Of a stretch of DNA of 17,716 nt, positions 15,001-17,716 are shown one piece after another (within the stretch, counting starts at the first letter, position 1; each line of letters begins with the position of its first letter). Below the pieces are notes generated by a model. It was not told the DNA's origin, did no database searches, and worked only from the letters and a program-made list of their open reading frames with translations. Both the position numbers and the translations under genes were made by a program. Where the stretch lies: the NCBI GenBank assembly GCA_944380945.1, contig CALWJG010000011.1, positions 1-17,716 on the forward strand, read 5' to 3'. Source of the stretch: an uncultured Agathobaculum sp. (GTDB lineage Bacteria > Bacillota > Clostridia > Oscillospirales > Butyricicoccaceae).

Positions 15001-17066
15001 AATCGGCTCGTATTCCCCTGTTTCGGACAGACGCACCAGCCCGTCGGAGGCTGCATGCGATGTGCCCGGTAGCAACAAAACCACGGCCAGCAGCACCAAA
15101 ACCTTTCGCAGTGTTTTCAAATCCCTCATCCTCCTTTTCCGGCTATACGACAGCCGTCCGCTCACCTGTTTTCGCCCCACACCGGATTCACATTATGCTA
15201 CAACAACCATAACACGCCATATATTTTCTGTCAACCTGATTGCTTTATTGTGAGTCCGTGTCAACACAAAGCCCCCGTATTCATCGAATACGGGGGCTTA
15301 ACGATTTGATATTACTTTTCGCTGAACGCGTCCTTGACCTTATCCCAGAAGCCCTTGCGTTTGGACTGGTTCTCGTCGGTCGAGGACTCCTCAAACTCGC
15401 GCAGCAGGCGCTTCTGCTTGTCGGACAGGTTTTTCGGCACCTCGATGTTGACGCGCACATACTGGTCGCCGCGGCCGCGGCCGCTCACGTTCTGGATGCC
15501 CTTGCCCTTCATGCGGAACACCGTGCCGGTCTGCGTGCCCTCGGGCACCTTGTATTCCACGCGGCCGTCGATCGTCGGCACGCGAAGCGTATCACCCAGC
15601 GCGGCCTGCGCAAACGAGATCGGGATCTCGACGTAAACGTCCTGCCCCTCGCGGGTGAAGATCGGGTGCGGCCGGATGGACACGGTCACGAACAGGTCGC
15701 CCGCCGGGCCGCCGTTGACGCCCGCATTGCCCTGCCCGCGCTGCTGGATGGACTGGCCGTCGTCGATGCCGGCCGGAATGTTGACCTTGAACTTGCGCTG
15801 CTTGCGCACACGGCCCTGCCCGCCGCACTTGCTGCACGGCTTGCGGATGATCTTGCCCGTGCCGCGGCAGTTGGGACACGCGGACTGCGTCTGGAACATG
15901 CCGAGCGGCGTGCGCTGGGTCTGGGTCACCGTGCCGGTGCCGCGGCAGTTGGGACAGGTCTCCGGACTGGTGCCCTTGGCCGCGCCCGTGCCGCCGCATT
16001 CATCGCAGGTCTCGATGCGATTGAAGGAGATCTCCTTTTCGCAGCCGAAGGCCGCCTCCTCAAACGAGAGGATGACGTTCTGCCGGATGGATTCGCCGCG
16101 CTGCGGCGCGTTGCGGCGCTGCGAGCGCCCGCCGCCGAAGCCGCCGCCAAAGAACGAGCCGAACAGGTCGCCGAGGTCGCCCATATCGAACCCGCCGAAG
16201 CCGCCCGCGCCTGCGCCGCCGCCGTAATTCGGGTCGACGCCGGCAAAGCCGAACTGGTCATAGCGCGCGCGCTTGTCCTTGTCGGACAGCACCTCGTACG
16301 CCTCGTTGACCTCCTTGAACTTGTCCGCGGCCTCCGGGTTATCCTTATTCAAATCGGGGTGGTACTTGCGGGCGAGACGGCGGTAAGCCTTTTTCAGATC
16401 GTCCTCGCTTGCGCCTTTCTGAACGCCCAGCACCTCGTAATAGTCTCTTTTATCAGCCATAAAATCAGTCCTCTATACAAGGGGATAGGCGCGCCGAAGC
16501 GCGCCCTGCAGCATGGGTGCGGGCGGCGCCTGCATCGCAGGCGCGCCCGTCTCCCCCAGTTGGATCACTTGTTCTTGTTGTCGTCGTCCTTGACCTCGGT
16601 GAAGTCCGCGTCAACGAAATCGCCCTGCGGGCCGCCCTGCGCGCCTGCGCCCGGCTGACCGCCCATGTTCGGGTCGCCCTGCGGCGCCTGCTGCTGGTAG
16701 ATCTTGCCCGCCAGATCGCTGAACTTCTTGGACAGGTTGTCGGTCGCCATCTTGATCATCTCGGTGTCCGTGCCCTTCAGCGCTTCCTTGACCTTGTCGA
16801 TCTCAGCCTGCACGCCCGCCTTTTCGTCCGCGGACAGCTTGTCGCCCAGGTCGGTCAGCGCCTTTTCAGACTGGAACACCAGCTGCTCCGCGCTGTTGCG
16901 GATCTCGACTGCTTCCTTGTTCTTCTTATCCTGCTCCGCGTACTGCTCGGCCTCGTGCATGGCCTTGTCGATCTCCTCCTGGCTGAGGTTGGTGGAAGCC
17001 GTGATGGTGATCTTCTGCTCCTTGCCGGTGCCCAGATCCTTGGCAGATACGTTTACGATGCCGTTT

Positions 17067-17098
<32 letters not shown>

Positions 17099-17716
17099 TA
17101 CGCCGCGCGGCGCGGGCGCGATACCGTCCAGCGTGAAGCGGCCAAGGGTCTTGTTGCCCGCGGCCATTTCGCGCTCGCCCTGCAGGACGTGGATCTCGAC
17201 CGACGGCTGATTGTCCGCCGCGGTGGAGAAGATCTGGCTCTTCTTGGTCGGGATGGTGGTGTTGCGCTCGATCAGCTTGGTGCACACGCCGCCCAGCGTC
17301 TCGATGCCGAGGGACAGCGGGGTGACGTCGAGCAGGAGCACGTCCTTGACCTCGCCGCCGAGCACGCCGCCCTGAATGGACGCGCCGATGGCCACGCACT
17401 CATCCGGGTTGATGCCCTTGAAGCCGTCCTTGCCGGTGATGCCCTTAACGGCCTCCTGCACGGCCGGGATACGGGTCGAACCGCCGACCAGCAGGACCTT
17501 GGACAGATCGGACGCGGACAGGCCGGCGTCGCTCATCGCCTGACGGACCGGGCCCATGGTGCGCTCGACCAGATCAGCGGTCAGCTCGTTGAACTTCGCG
17601 CGGGTGAGCGTCAGCTCGAGGTGCTTCGGGCCGGTGGCATCCGCGGTGATATACGGCTGGTTGATCGAGGTCTGCGCCATGCCGGACAGCTCGATCTTGG
17701 CCTTCTCCGCCGCTTC

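Overview
The window looks like chromosomal DNA from a GC-rich Gram-positive anaerobe (Bacillota, class Clostridia, plausibly Oscillospirales). The evidence is an FMN-riboswitch-controlled rib operon ordered ribD-ribE-ribBA-ribH, strong AGGAGG-type ribosome binding sites, GTG and TTG starts, sigma-A-type promoters, and housekeeping proteins of Firmicutes type. The genus cannot be fixed from sequence alone. I see no insertion sequence, prophage gene, CRISPR array, rRNA or tRNA.

Layout, left to right. (1) 41-3006, minus strand: lepA followed by hemW with a 4-base overlap, driven by an extended -10 promoter at 3049-3077. A 7-base tandem repeat carries the hemW stop codon. (2) 3007-3417: a gene-free stretch with several strong hairpins, ending in the rib promoter and a near-perfect palindrome at the predicted transcription start. 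(3) 3418-7148, plus strand: FMN riboswitch, competing hairpins and a terminator, then ribD, ribE, ribBA and ribH, a full set for riboflavin synthesis from GTP and ribulose 5-phosphate apart from the phosphatase step. (4) 7207-13504: a carbohydrate module. A minus-strand TIM-barrel sugar isomerase/epimerase-like gene is divergent from a ribose/inositol-type ABC transporter (lipoprotein, double ATPase, permease), followed by an inositol 2-dehydrogenase-like oxidoreductase. (5) 13521-15299: a 200-residue membrane protein of unknown function whose promoter lies inside the preceding terminator hairpin, then a minus-strand exported protein with a C-terminal membrane anchor, also of unknown function. 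(6) 15312-17716, minus strand: dnaJ and the 3' two thirds of dnaK, with very stable GC hairpins between them.

How the genes fit together. The transporter, IolG-like dehydrogenase and TIM-barrel protein suggest uptake and first oxidation or isomerisation of a cyclitol such as myo-inositol. The rest of an inositol pathway is not in the window, so the substrate is an inference. The rib operon makes flavins and is sensed by its own FMN aptamer. LepA, HemW and DnaK/DnaJ are housekeeping proteins for translation, heme handling and protein folding.

I did not find a clearly new biological system. The points most worth a second look are the Asn in place of the expected catalytic Asp in the IolG homologue, the promoter nested in a terminator at 13521-13570, the palindrome in front of the FMN riboswitch, the divergent control region at 8213-8580, and the two uncharacterised membrane or exported proteins.
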